From contig CM043963.1 in assembly GCA_014529385.2 (NCBI GenBank), positions 66,876,895 through 66,940,894 of the forward strand: 64,000 nucleotides of DNA, in the 5' to 3' direction. This DNA is from Adiantum capillus-veneris. Its lineage: Eukaryota; Streptophyta; Polypodiopsida; Polypodiales; Pteridaceae. This document shows positions 1-12,031 of the stretch, in pieces. The notes beneath the pieces were generated by a model. It was not told the DNA's origin, did no database searches, and saw only the letters and a program-made list of their open reading frames with translations. Positions within the stretch are counted from its first letter, which is position 1. Each line of letters opens with the position of its first letter. Position numbers and translations under genes: made by a program.

Positions 1-600
1 GTGTTGTTTCTTCTTCCATGATAGCTGGACCAAAAAACATCTATCAACATAATGGAACAATTGTAAGATATTTTATCATCTTGTTGGAGTTTGATTTTAC
101 TATAGTAGTCAAAACGGGCACCACACATCAACGAGGAGATCACCTTTCCAGGATCACTTCATGAGAACCTCCCAAATAAGTTGATTATGATTTGTCACAT
201 TTTTATTTGTTCTTCATTGAAATGATTCCAAGATTATCAAAAGATATTGAACTCTCTCTATTGACAACAACTCAATTAGATTCACGGATCACACTTTCGA
301 TCATACCACAATTGATCCAACAATTATCTATGTCTCAATTGTTCACTGGAAGACTGTATTACAAAAACAAGGATGGGATTCTACTTCTATGCAGAAGCCC
401 CAAATAACAAGCTAACTACTTAGATCAAGATCATAGAATTGTAGTGGCAATTCATTTTGTAGAACACCAAATTTTTTGTCAACTAACATGGTTAGGAGTT
501 TAATGGCCAAATATGACAACAGATATCCATGCCTACCTGTGTGAAGATATGTTTCGAGTGTAAATAAAAAGAAACCATTATACATATTATTTTGTTCTAG
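1..600. other. Unassigned sequence, probably upstream part of element H
   Basis: No reading frame longer than about 70 codons that I can recognise. The downstream 601-816 segment is a pol fragment on the plus strand, so this stretch is probably the decayed RNase H/RT part of the same element. I could not confirm that from residues, and short open frames on both strands look like chance. Confidence 0.3.
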
Positions 601-816
601 ACTTTTGTTACGCCTAAGTGGAGTAGATATCTGGTGGAGTACTTGACAAATAGAAAATTTCCAAAAGACACAAGCAAACAAAGATAGAGAGCAATAGAAA
701 CTAAAGAAACCAATTATACAGTGATCTCCCAACAGCTCTATAGACGAGGGAGAAACCAATAGCTTAGGTTGTGTTCCAATGAAGATGAGTGCATTCCTCT
801 TTTGAAACAAGTACAT
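601..816 (+). pseudogene. Element H: RNase H-integrase linker, Ty3/gypsy pol remnant (piece 1)
   Basis: One plus-strand frame (codons starting at 601) reads through the linker that joins RNase H to integrase in Ty3/gypsy polyproteins. Recognisable parts are YLVEYLTNRKFP, a run resembling RAIETKETNYTV, then QQLYRRGR and LRLCSNEDECIPLL. It ends at the first His of the integrase HHCC zinc finger. Two in-frame stops (TAG) show it is dead. It stops at position 816, exactly where element A begins, and resumes in phase at 18386 after A. It is the oldest layer of the left half of the window. Confidence 0.7.
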
Positions 817-1738
817 TGTCAGGGGATTTGTGTTCGAACGGTGAGTCGGGAAGGCGTGGGGCCTCTAGCTGTGAAAGGTGTGTGGAAGAGAGTTATAGCA
901 AACACAATTAATGTAGACAAAGCTTAAAATTGACAACTTGAATACGCTTTTGAAGCTTGATTACCCAAAGCAGACAATTAACAGTACCACTGCTTAAATT
1001 ATTTAAACTCATTACATCACGCTAATTTTCCTTCATTGGCTTGCCAAGCTTGCCTTGATAATATTTCTCTCCTTTGTTCTTCCTGTGCTAATTTAAGATA
1101 GAGAGAGAGAGAGAGAGAGAGATCCCAGGAAAATGATTAATTATGGCTTATGGAAGAGATTACGGCTTGGGTTATGGCTTCTTTGATTAGAGTGGCTATG
1201 GAAGCTTGAATTAGAGTGGGCTACGGAAGCTTGGAAAAGGATTATAATGCCCAAATCTTATGGCTTTCCCTGCTAATACAATAGAGAACAAAAACTTGAA
1301 TATCTCCTAATCGGTGCAGAATTAGCCTCTCTGTGTGAGACGCAAAAATGCTTAAAACGCCCTTTTTCCTCTCCCGGTGCGTCCTAATTTTTACCAAAAG
1401 CCTGTTTTACAAAACATTTACAGACTAAGACATTTTTGGCCTCCCTCATGCAAAGGTGTGAAGTCTCTCTCACACACTTTGCTTTTTACCATTGACCACA
1501 TGTCTTTCTCTACCCAAGTTGCCATGTATGTCCTAAGAGCCTTTCAAGATGTAAAACCTTTTCTTCAAGCAAGAATCTCTACGCTTAGGCCTTCATAACC
1601 ACATAAAATATACACTTCTTGGATTTCCTTACTTGTTCTCAAGCCCTGGTCACTACTCAATAAATGTGTGAGCTTCAAATAGACTTTTTCTACTTCTCTT
1701 TGCTCTTTTTCCCATCATGGAAGCAGAGCTGTATGACA
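817..1738 (-). repeat. Element A 3' LTR
   Basis: About 920 bp, starting TGTCAGGGG and ending TATGACA on the plus strand. It aligns end to end with 17500-18381, with many transitions and small indels, so the insertion is old. It holds a short GA microsatellite near 1099-1121. Just inside it (1739 onward) lies the polypurine tract on the minus strand (AGAGGGGGTGGA), the same tract found next to the D 3' LTR. Confidence 0.85.
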
Positions 1739-1875
1739 TCCACCCCCTCTGAACCTGCACAGCCTCCGATCTGTGCCAACTGCACTGAATCAGCATGGAA
1801 GGGGAGCTATGCGCCATCCACCCCCTCTGAACTTGCACAACCTCAGATCTATGCCAATTGCACTCAATCAGCATC
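1720..1875 (-). repeat. 78-bp tandem duplication of the PPT/LTR boundary in element A
   Basis: Two adjacent copies with period 78 bp (TCCACCCCCTCTGAAC starts at 1739 and again at 1817). Each copy contains the first ~20 bp of the LTR, as read on the minus strand, plus the polypurine tract and the adjoining internal sequence. The element therefore carries two PPT/LTR junctions, one real and one internal. Translated on the minus strand it gives two similar 26-residue units, but I read it as non-coding. Confidence 0.8.
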
Positions 1876-1924
1876 ATCAGACACATCGTCCGATGCGTAC
1901 ATAACATTATCCTCTAGAGGTTGA

Positions 1925-4900
1925 TCTGAATCTTCAAGAGCAATCTCACCTTCTTGCTTCTTGAATAGCTTGATCCGTTTTCCTGCAATAGGCACCTTGA
2001 GTACAGTGCCATCAAGTTTGCATTATTGATATGTTGCATTATCAAAAACATGTAGCACCATATATGGTCCAAACCACCTTTTAACCATTTTCTCCATAGC
2101 AGTATATTGATTCTCTAAGCTACTATCATAAACAAATACCCAGCCACCGTCTTTGATAGCATGAGGTCATAGTGTGTGCTTTCCATCAAATGTTGCTTTA
2201 TTCTTCAACCTTGATTCCTTAAGCTTCTCTTTAGCCTGTTCAATATCTTCTTGACGCCTCTCGAGTTGGCTAATATGTAGAGCAAGAAAATATTTTGTAG
2301 ACATACCCTCTTCCCATGGCATTATGGTCCAAGTCATAACCACTTCCTCTATAGGCATAATAAATGTTTTCCCGTACATCAGCTCAAATGGCATGAAACT
2401 TGTAACAAAACTGTGTGTAGTGCGATCAGCCCACAAAGAAATGGTAAAAGCTTAGGGCAATCACCAATATGCCCTTGACACGCCTTCGCTAAAGCTTTAA
2501 CAATAGGTGGATGTCCTCTTTCACTTTTCCCATTACCTTCTGGATTGTATGCTGTAGTGAGAGCCATCTTAATGCCCATACGAACAAAAACTTGTCGAGC
2601 TTCATCTACATCCAGCTCTCCTCTATCAGCTGTAATTCTGCCAACATATCCATACTACCTGGAAATAACATCCTCAAGCAAGAACTTACATATAGGACTG
2701 GTAGCTTTGGTATGCAAAGCTTTGCCTTCAACCTGGTTATTAAGATCTTCTCTGGCAAGAACAATATACCTCATTTTCCACACTCCTACTGGCATTGTAA
2801 TAAGGTCCACCACCCACTTGTAGTGCATAGCAAGTGGATAGGTGGGATGTAATCCATCTCTATGTCACACATTAGAATATTGTTGGCATATATAGCATGT
2901 TTCCACAAATTGAGCCACATCTTTATACATACCTTTCCACCAGTACTAGTCTTTAATCTTGACAAAAGTTGCCCAGACTCCTCTGTGTCCAGCCCATAAA
3001 CTTGCATGAAATTCTTTGATAGCCTGCTGTTGAGTTTCTTTATCACAAACAACCCGTTGCGGTACCCCTCTTGGGGGCTTTGGTTGCTTCCATAAATGTC
3101 CATCCTTCAGAAAATAGCTATAGGCCTTCTTCCTGATTCTCTTGTAATCTTGGTCACTCCATCCTTCTTGTCTAGTGAGTGCTAAGGTAGCGGCCAATCA
3201 TAAGCCACTCTCCTGTATAGTATTCTTCAAAGAATACCTCAAAATTAACATGAGCAATATTACCACAATTTGCATGTAGATCAGGAGATGTATAGAGCTT
3301 CAATCCAACAGCATCACTTGTGGTCAGCATCTCTTCTTCATCTCCAAACCTAGCTCCACAGAGGATTCACCATGGAAAACTTACTGCACCAAGTAAGTGC
3401 AAAGAAGGGGGGGGTTTTACAAGTGTCATTAGCGTATAAGTTAGGGACAGGCCCCAAATAATTTATCTCCCAAGCCTAAAAATAAGGGAGGGGGTATCAT
3501 ATTTGGGGGGGGAGGGGGGGATTGGAAGAAGTGAAAAAGGGGAATATGAGAGGAACTTTTTGTGTTTCAAAATCATGGCTTCCTAAAAGAGTCTGCCCTC
3601 AAACTTGTGAGTCAATAGCTAAAACGATACATGCAAGAACTAACATTTCTTTGTATCAATTGCTTGTTTTGTGATTATAGCTCAATTTTTTGTGGGATGA
3701 AAGCTATAAAGAGTTTGTATAGATGCAAATCTACATGGAGAACCTAACACAACTTTATAATCATGTTTTTGGAGTAATTTAGATGGGTCAATATTGGACG
3801 AGTAGCTAGAGTGCAGGCTGAATGGGAACATAGTTTGAAAGTCAAACTAAGACACATTGAGGCTACATCTAGTTAGTAATCAAAGTGGTTCCTTAGTACG
3901 CTGCCAGTCACTATGCTACACGCTCTTTGACTAGTTTCACTCAGTTATATCATGTGAGATCTAGATTTCATATGTAAGAAGGGGCATGACAGTTTTTTGC
4001 ATTGACATATATATAAACATAGAAAGGGGGGTCATTTTCCGTAATATGAGTTGTATATAGGGGTTTTATCAAACTTGTCTGCTCACACGTGGCTTCCTTT
4101 TTTGTGTATAGAGTGAATCCCCCGAGCCTAACTCTTCATAACATACAACAGGATTATCTCTCCCTGCAATATGATAAAATTCAGGGTTAAGAGACTTAAT
4201 ATAGGCTATCCATCATAGCATAGCAATATCTGGAGTAGAGCAATTTGCAATCATCCCTATCAGTGGCAAGCAATCTGTTTCCACCATGACTGAAGCTCCA
4301 ATAAAATATTCTTTATCAGACCTTAGAGCAATAGCAACGCCCCAAAGTTCTCTCTTAACCTGTGGATAACCTCATTAACGAGCATTGAGCACCTTGATTC
4401 CAAATTGAACTGCATACTTATGTCCTTCTACATCATCTTGACCTATAGCCCATCCAATACCTATTGGGCTAGTGTTAACTATTAAAATAACTGGCCTTCC
4501 ACATTTGTATCGACTTTCCTTGAGGTTGGAGCCTCGAGAAGCATCTTCTTTAATTTCCCGATAGCTTGTGTGTGAACTCCTTCCCAAAAAAACCTTCTTC
4601 CTTTCCTTAGCAATTGATATAGCACCTCTGCAACATGAGCAAAGTGTGGCAACCATGTAAGGTAGAACACACACACACACCTAGAAATTGACGAACTTCA
4701 GTAACCAAAGAGCATGTTTCCTTCATCTTTTGGATAGCTTGAACTTTAGTTGGACTTGGCCTTCTACCGTAGGACTACACATATGCCCCACACCTAAGGC
4801 TTCCTTAGCACCAAAAGTTGATTTTTGACCTGAAAGTGTTAACTTCTTCAAGCCTGGATAAAATAGCATCACAATCAGCAATATGTTGAGCAACAAACCG

Positions 4901-7692
4901 TCGACACCCCCTCTGATCTTTTACCTCATCATTGGATCCTTCTTCACATCCTTTAATTGGTAGATCATCAATGGACAGCATAGTAACATGAGATATAAAG
5001 CCCTCAATACCTTATTCATGCCGTTCATCATATGAGCTACCAAATTAGTAGCACCCTGTGGTAGAGTGCACATCCTTACCAAACCAAGAGGAGTACGCAT
5101 TGTAGTAAGATCCCTGCTCTCCAAAGCTAACTAGAATTGATCGTATCCAGAATAAAGATCACCTATGGAGTAAATAGATCTACCTCCAAAGGCCTCAACA
5201 AATTCATCCATGATTAGGCCAGTACCCACATTGTGGATTGTTACCTTGCTAACCGGCTGCATGTCCTGTATGAACCTTAAAGTACCATTTTTCTTTGGAA
5301 CAATGAACCATCAATTGGAGTACGGCGCACATGATGGCTCCAAAATTCCCATTTGTATTTTCTCATTAAGTAAACTGATAAGCTTTGGCAAGTGAGCTTT
5401 AGAAACTGGAATGGGACGTAAGCTCCATGGCATGTGAGGAAAAATGAGTATAACCATAAGTGAAACAACACTTGGATCCACACACCCAATCTCACTTGGC
5501 TCAAAAGCAAAAGCTTTACCGTGTTTTTTGAGCATACCTTGAAAACACTTGATTTCCTCTTCATTGAGAAAACCATCTTCTCCAACCTTCAACTGCTGCA
5601 ATGTCTCCTTAGTAAATTAATGCGTACCCAATTTTCTTTGGATTCCTGAGCATAGGATATGGATAAGCTACTTTGATCATCTCATCACTTCCTTCTGGTA
5701 GAGGTGTAGCCACTGGTCTCACTTTCTTTGCAACGGTCTTGTACTTTGTCTCTACCTATGCTTCAACTGCTTTACTTGAATTATCCTCAGTATGCATAAG
5801 TGCTTCATATATAAACAACTCTTTATATGTATCCATTGAATGGACCTTAACCACTCCAGTTTTGGTTTGTAACCTGTATTGCTTGATCTTCTCAAGCTCT
5901 GACATAGTATCTACATAAGATACCTCTTCAAAGATCCCTGAAATCACATCATCTGATTCAAGCACATCACATCCCTACAATTCACTTTGGATACTTGAAA
6001 CATACTATTTTTTCCACGTTGGTAAATTATTAAATTTTTTGTAAGATACTGAACCTCCAAATATTAACCTTAAAAATCCTGAAGAGAAAGCTTCTCTTTG
6101 TGAGAAATTCTCCTCACTTGTACCACCATAGTCCCACTTTATAGTGGCACTCCGAGAAAATCATGTGCAAACCTATGTTCTTTAAAGTCCTTGTGTATCT
6201 TTGGCATTGGATGATCATGTCAACTATCTTTGTTCCTGGCATGATCAACACATACAGTCAAGAATTGAACCGCTTTCTTACCATCTCGGCTCTGAACCTT
6301 GGCATAGGCTTAGCCATTATCTAGCACCTTGGTTTCCATTCACATAGCCATAATGTAGGGTTGTCCCAAAATCAATGGATAAGAGGAATAGGAATGCTCT
6401 TGTATAAAGAAATTTTTCTCATCACAAACATCCCCTACAATTACCTTAACATTGGCACATGCACCATAGAGGTCTCTTGAAAGCATGTTGGCAGCTCAAA
6501 TCCACCAACCGTGGTCTACATCAATAGGCCATTTTCCCTTTTTTTGTAAGCTTTTTGCCATCAAATTTATCTCCGATCCATGATCTATTAGTGCTAAGAC
6601 CGGTTCTTCAATGTCGCCAAGCTTCACAACAATTTCGGTTGTTGCCCTTGCCCAATAAGTCCTTGAAAAGTGACTCCTAGGTATACTTTCATTGTCTTTG
6701 TCATCATTAAAATGAACATGTCTTACCTCAGGTACAATTGGGGTTGAAACCACCACAGACCTTGAATCTTCTTCTTCAAGATCTGCCAAATATTCTTCAT
6801 AATCATCCAAAATTTCTTCAATGTGCCAAACTGTCTGGCTCTTAACTGATTCTGGCTCTTGCCCACTTGGTATCTACCGCTTCCTCTTGATAATATCAAT
6901 GATCTTCTTGTGGAACTCACGTTTGGAAATTCCCAAAATATCACCCAATGTGAGCTCCACTTTGCTATTCAGGATGTGCATGCTCTTCAAAAACTTTCTT
7001 TAGATTTGCAGCCAATTCAATGTCAGATTTAAGCTTATACAAGGGTCCCCTGGGCTTACCTTGCTTTTTGTCCTTGGGTGCCTCCTCCATAACCACTTCA
7101 AGAACGGGCTTAGGAGGAGGACCTTCTTCTTTCTTGTTGCCCTTTTTGATGTCTCTGCAAATTCTTCATCCATTTTTTTCTTTTCTTACACCATAGCCTC
7201 ATGAGCTTGAGACTTAGCAATGAAAGTGTACACTGAGAGGGAATCCATTGGATCAGTCCACCCTGTGGTTTCTTGAATAAAATTCCCTACTTGTTGTAGC
7301 TTCCCATAAGCTACCTTACTTTCTTCTTTTGTATTCATACCATAAGGCCACATGACCCTTTGTACCTGCACCATCATCATCACCCTTTCCGCAAAGCTCC
7401 AGCCCATATGTAGCTGCTTCCACAAGAGCAACATTATGTTTTATTTCTTCAACTAGCTTTTTCGTGCTGTCCCTACCAAAGTTCAAGCAGAGCATCTCAC
7501 CTATTGCCCTGACCAGGTGAATCCTCTTGTCCTCCCAGAAAACAACATTCCTTTTGTAAGCTTCATCAAACTCATCACATTCCTTAACATACCTATGGTC
7601 TTTACTATCGCACCACATGCATCGATCCCAGCCTTTGCGTGGAGGTTTCTGCCTAGGCTCAGAAGTAGACCCTTTGCAGCTAACCCTTCAAA
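1925..7692 (-). pseudogene. Element A: gag C-terminus, protease, RT, RNase H and integrase remnants
   Basis: Read from 7692 downward. The gag zinc knuckle CX2CX4HX5C lies near 7620 (CMWCDSKDH). The retropepsin site is near 6590 and reads L-I-D-H-G-S-E-I-N, so D-H-G replaces the usual D-S/T-G. RT pieces lie at 5601-5311 (start of the fingers, GILEPSCAPYSN) and 5124-4921 (S-I-D-D active-site region). RNase H lies at 4680-4140, and integrase at 3360-2170 with NGKSERG as the glutamate motif. Frames change repeatedly and stops are common. The order and residues match element D block for block, and A is the more decayed copy. RNase H is interrupted by a foreign segment at 3361-4123. Confidence 0.8.
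3361..4123. mobile_element. ~760-bp insertion in element A RNase H/integrase, possible small DNA transposon
   Basis: RNase H homology stops near 4140 and resumes near 3360, and element D has no sequence between these points. The insert has no coding sequence, several long G runs, and imperfect inverted ends: GAGGATTCAC at 3361-3370 and the complement of GGGGATTCAC at 4113-4122. I found no convincing TSD. It could be a decayed MITE-like element or filler DNA. Confidence 0.4.
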
Positions 7693-7697
7693 TCTTA

Positions 7698-8887
7698 TGT
7701 AACATTTAATGGCCTAATAACTTATGTGTAGCGGAAATTAGCATGAACATAGTGGGCATTTCATTAGAATAGATTCCTAATGAGAATTACAAGAGTGCTT
7801 GGGTGGACAGAGCAACAAAAAGCATAACACCTAGTTAGATAGCATCGACAATACTTTAAAAAGAGAGATAAATTAAGCTAATGACAACAGTTGAGGACCG
7901 GATTTGCATGCAGCCGGTCCCCCCTCCAAAAGGCTTTGTATTATGGTTTCTCCCATCAAGAGAGACATTGTACAATACAATTCTTTGTGTTCCTTCAAGA
8001 CTAGCTAGTGCAATCAAGATGAAAGCTTCATGCACTAAGAAAAACACTTAACAAACACAACTTTAACTATCCCCGTTCTTAGACCCAAGACCTCACACAC
8101 CTTCGAAGATGGTGAGAGCTAGCAGGGTATGAGAGTAGATTGAGAGGAAGAAGGAGTATGTTACGAGAAAGATGTACATCTCCTCACATAATCACTCATA
8201 TTAGCATATCTTAGCTTAGTAATTAGCTTGGTAGAGGAGATGAGCATGCATTGAAGCTTGGCTCTTGGTTGGATTTGCATCCACATGCCAAGAGAGTGTT
8301 GATGTAGGCTTCTATCTCACAAGCTTGGAGTAGGTGATGAGCTCTCCATTAAAGCTTGGGAAGAGATAGTCTTCTTTGCTTCACACATAGCCTGTGTGTG
8401 TGTGTGTGTGTGATAATGCCTTGCAAAAATCAGCCCCCTCTCTCCCTTGGGCGAGCCCCCTTGCTATTTTCTCTTCCTACAGCCTCATTGGCCCTCCCCA
8501 AGTCAAGCCAATCACAATTAAGCAGCATAAGTGATAGCCTTCTAACATGTGTCCCCCTTTCCCCTTTTGTGAGAGCTTTAGGTAATTAAATAATTAAACT
8601 AAACTCTCATTGGACCCCTTTGCCTCCTGGCCAATAGGAATCAGGCAAGCCATGGGGCTCCTGAATGCTCATTGGACCCCTTGGGAGACTGCCCAATAGT
8701 CTTCTAGGAGACTTAATTCTCATTGGTTTCTTTTATTAAATGTTTTTAAATTAATTAAACTAGATTTACTCTAGCTTAATTCTCATTGGTCCACTTCAAG
8801 GATCATCCAATAGGAATTGGGCACACCTTGTGGGCATCTTAGCTAGGGAGCTGACATGTGTCCCTAATTCCCTTTGTGTAAAGGGGC

Positions 8888-8921
<34 letters not shown>

Positions 8922-9276
8922 ATTTCTCTCTCATCCCCTAGAAGAAGGGCTCGCCCCCTCCCATGTAGGGATGTGCAAAGACTTTTAGGGCACACACAAA
9001 GCATCCAATTTTCCCTAGGGTTGACCTTTGGACACTACCTTGGAATTTTGGAACCTTAGCATTTTGGAAGTCTTAATGGGCTGAACCTTAGGTCTTTTTA
9101 GCCCATTGTTGCAGATGGCTCTTTTGCAGATGTCCCCCCCTTTGGATCCCTACTGTGGCCGGTCTGCTAGCTTAACCAATATTCTAGCTTTTTCTCCCCT
9201 GGCACTTTCCCACATTAAATGATCAGTTTAATATGAGAAAATCATTTAGGAGAATTAGATATTGATTATTATGACA
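7698..9276 (-). repeat. Element B 3' LTR
   Basis: 1579 bp and collinear with 14975-16646. It contains two TG microsatellites (8393-8412 and 8889-8920), a cluster of ATTGG/CCAAT pairs at about 8456-8815, and a perfect 7-bp inverted repeat (GGACCGG...CCGGTCC) near 7899-7925. The GT-rich open frames on the plus strand here are microsatellite artefacts. Confidence 0.92.
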
Positions 9277-9632
9277 TTACCTCTCTCTTGAAATCATAGT
9301 CGTCCTCGACTATGGTGTAGAGAAGATAAAGCATGTTCATGAGTCCTTTTCTTAGCGGGTAGAGGATCCCTATGTTACCCTACGACATCAATCCACAATG
9401 GATGACTATTCCATTTGGCGCTTGAGAGCGTGAGGCTGCCGCAAGCATGTCTACACATTAGTCCTATCAGTCTTCCATAGTAGAGTGACAAGCTCTACTT
9501 GGTGTTTGGGAGACGTCGTCTCCGCAAACTTGATCTAAGCATGCATACTACTTCATTTTTGTGCACAAATAAAGAAAAACAGAGTCTTATAAGACAAAAA
9601 CTTTGTTCATTTTTAACATTTTGTACATTTGC
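9277..9632 (-). other. Element B 3' untranslated region with polypurine tract
   Basis: 356 bp between the integrase stop and the 3' LTR. Read on the minus strand it ends in the purine run AAGAGAGAGGTAA directly before the LTR, the expected plus-strand primer. No ORF is recognised. Confidence 0.7.
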
Positions 9633-11282
9633 TTACTCTTGGGAAGCATTGTAAGCATTGACAAGGTTTAGGTTATCCTTTAATTGTATGCCTTGCATCC
9701 ATCTAGCATCTTCAAAAGGATAATTCTTAAACTTAATAAGATATCGTCGGATAGTCTTACCGCCTCTTAATACCTTGTCTTCATGTCGGAGAATGGACTC
9801 GGGATGCAGCACCTCCTCTTGGTCCTCGATCTCTGGTGGGTCTTCAATAGTTGGTTCTTGAGGTGGCTCTCCTTTGTAAGGCTTTAATAGGCTCACATGG
9901 AAAGCATTGTGTATGAGCCAATGATTGGGCAACTTGAGTTGATAGGCCATCTCATTGATTGGCCTAAGAATCTGGAAGGGACCATAGTACCTTTTTGCTA
10001 GTTTAGCATAGTACTTTTGGTGGCCCGTAGGATTCTTGCCCGTCGTGTGCCTTAATCGAGCCTTGGGAAACTTTAACAAGACCCAATCGTTTTCTTTAAA
10101 GGCTTGGGCTCTTCTGTGCTTGTCAGCAGCAGTCTTTTGCCTTTGCTGTGAGATAGAGATAGCATCCTTAATCTTTTGAAAAGATTCTTGTAGGTCTCGG
10201 CTATACTCATCTGCAGCGAAGATCTTCCCATGTACCTTAAGTAGCAAGGGACTTTTTGATCTTCCCTCAATTACCTCAAAAGGTGCTTTTCCCGTGGAAG
10301 TATGTACAGTGTTATTGTAAGCATACTCCACTAAGGGTAAGTACTTCTCCCATTGGGATCTTTGATCTACTTCCGTTACATAGGCTTTTAGTAGATCGAG
10401 AATGGTTAGGTTAGCTATTTCACTTTGGCCATCCGTTTGTGGATGATAGGCCGAAGAGAAGTTTAGCCTTGTCCCTAAATTCTCAAAGAGACCCTTCCAG
10501 AAATTACTGGTCATTCTAGGATCTCTATCCAACACTATGGACATTGGCAAGCCATGGTACTTGAAGATTTGTGAAATGAAGACGGTTGCCATTTGATGGG
10601 CTTTGATAGTCTTTTTGACAGGTATAAAATGAGCTTGTTTACTGAACCTGTCTACTATCGTCCATATTCCCGTATTCCCATGGATAGACTTAGGCAATCG
10701 AAAGATAAAGTCCATGGATATGCTCTCCCATGGTGAATTAGGGATTGGCAAGGGTTGAAGCAATCCAAGTTGCTTCCCTCTATCAAATTTTGTCTTTTGG
10801 CATACCACACATTTAGAAACATACTCTTGTATGTTCACTTTCATGGCAGGCCAATAGAAATATGTTTCAATTCCCTTTAAGGTAGACTGAATCCCTCTAT
10901 GCCCCGCATAAGGTGGAGCATGAGATTCATACATTACTTTCTCACGTAGTGAGTTAGTAACGCATAGTCTATTGCCATAGAGAAGATAACCAGCTTGTAA
11001 AGTAAATGGTTCTTCTTTCTTCCCTAATGCAAGGGCTGAAATCACATCTTTAAAATCGGGATCAATAGCATACTCATCTATCATTGAAGATAGATCATTG
11101 TGAGTTGCTATGGAAACCGCATTCACTCTCGGCCGTCTTGAGAGTGCATCAGCTGCTTGATTATGCTTGCCAGCAATGTGAGCAATATGAAAATGAAATT
11201 GCAAAAGGAAATTTGCCCACCTCATTTGTTTGTCGGAGAGCTTGGTCTGCGTCATGAAGTACTTAAGACTTTGGTGATCCAT
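9633..11282 (-). pseudogene. Element B pol: RNase H end, integrase and chromodomain
   Basis: 549 codons open on the minus strand. In order: RNase H tail (ADALSRRP); integrase HHCC zinc finger (H...GHRG...CVVCQ); catalytic core with D in SMDFIFRLP, D in VLDRDPRM and E in DGQSEIAN, all three present; a GPY-type segment (YYGPFQI); and a C-terminal chromodomain (about residues 495-535, ESILRHED...YLIKFKNYP...ARWM). Integrase inserts the cDNA, and the chromodomain is known in chromoviruses to steer insertion to modified histones. The Met at 11282 is not a true start. The codon before it is TGA where TGG (Trp) is expected, so this is the rest of the polyprotein after a nonsense mutation. Confidence 0.92.
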
Positions 11283-11726
11283 TCAAAGAATGAAAGGAGT
11301 CCCCAATAAATAGTGCTTCCATGAGTCTAAGGCATGTAGAACTGCAAGGAGTTCATTTTCGTATATGCCTAGAGCTTGCTCAATAGGGTCGAGCCTTCGA
11401 CTCTCATAGCCTATGGCGTGCCCTTCTTCAAGCAAAACAGCTCCAAGGCAATCACCACAAGCATCACATTGGACCTCAAATGGTTTTGAGAGATCTGGTA
11501 GTGTAAGCACAGGTTGAGAGATAAGCTTTTCGAAAGCATTGTTCTCCTTAGCAGACCATGTATACCTAACGCTTTTCTTTGTTAGGTCATGTAATGGTCC
11601 CCCAATTGGTGAGAACTTTTTTATGAAGCGTCTATAGTATGCACACATACCTATGAAGCTTCTTAGTTCATGAAGATTCCTTGGTTTAGGCCATCCTTTT
11701 ATTACCTCTAACTTGGATGGATCCAT
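11283..11726 (-). pseudogene. Element B pol: RT thumb/connection and RNase H
   Basis: Minus-strand frame carrying the end of RT (FIGMCAYYRRFIKKFSPI) and RNase H (QCDACGDCLGAVLLEEG, then ENELLAVLHALDSWKHYL). It is joined to 11757-11987 through a TAA at 11757-11759, replacing the Leu of the usual LGH motif, and to the integrase part through a TGA at its end. Only point mutations separate the three pieces. Confidence 0.88.
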
Positions 11727-11756
11727 TTGGATGCCATCTTGAGAGATAATGTGATC

Positions 11757-11987
11757 TTAATACTGAATCTCTTGCAAGAAAAATTCACTTTTCTTTCCAT
11801 TAACATAAAGTTTATTCTCTCTTAAAACTTGAAATATTACCTGGAGGTGTTGCTTGTGTTCCTCCAATGAATTAGAGTAGATGATAATATCATCAAAGAA
11901 CACTCCAGTGAAGGTTCGATGAGGCCTGAACAGCTTCTCCATCAAGCGGTTGAATGTGGCTGGTGCATTGGTCAAGCCAAAAGGCAT
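11757..11987 (-). pseudogene. Element B pol: RT palm
   Basis: Contains [16 protein letters not shown] followed by the active site V-F-F-D-D-I-I-I-Y, the Y/F-x-D-D motif with both aspartates intact. It is separated from the upstream ORF by a frameshift near 12030, where a few nucleotides after YHQIR are missing relative to the family. It ends at a nonsense TAA. Confidence 0.88.
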
Positions 11988-12031
11988 GACAATGTATTCG
12001 TAAAGACCAAATGTAGTACGAAATGTGTTCT

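Noticed and set aside
412-816. Minus-strand ORF of 134 codons at the left end
   Set aside because: The opposite strand carries recognisable Ty3 pol sequence that continues in phase after element A.
1653-1907. Minus-strand ORF with two 26-residue repeats
   Set aside because: It is the translation of the duplicated PPT/LTR junction of element A, a non-coding site.
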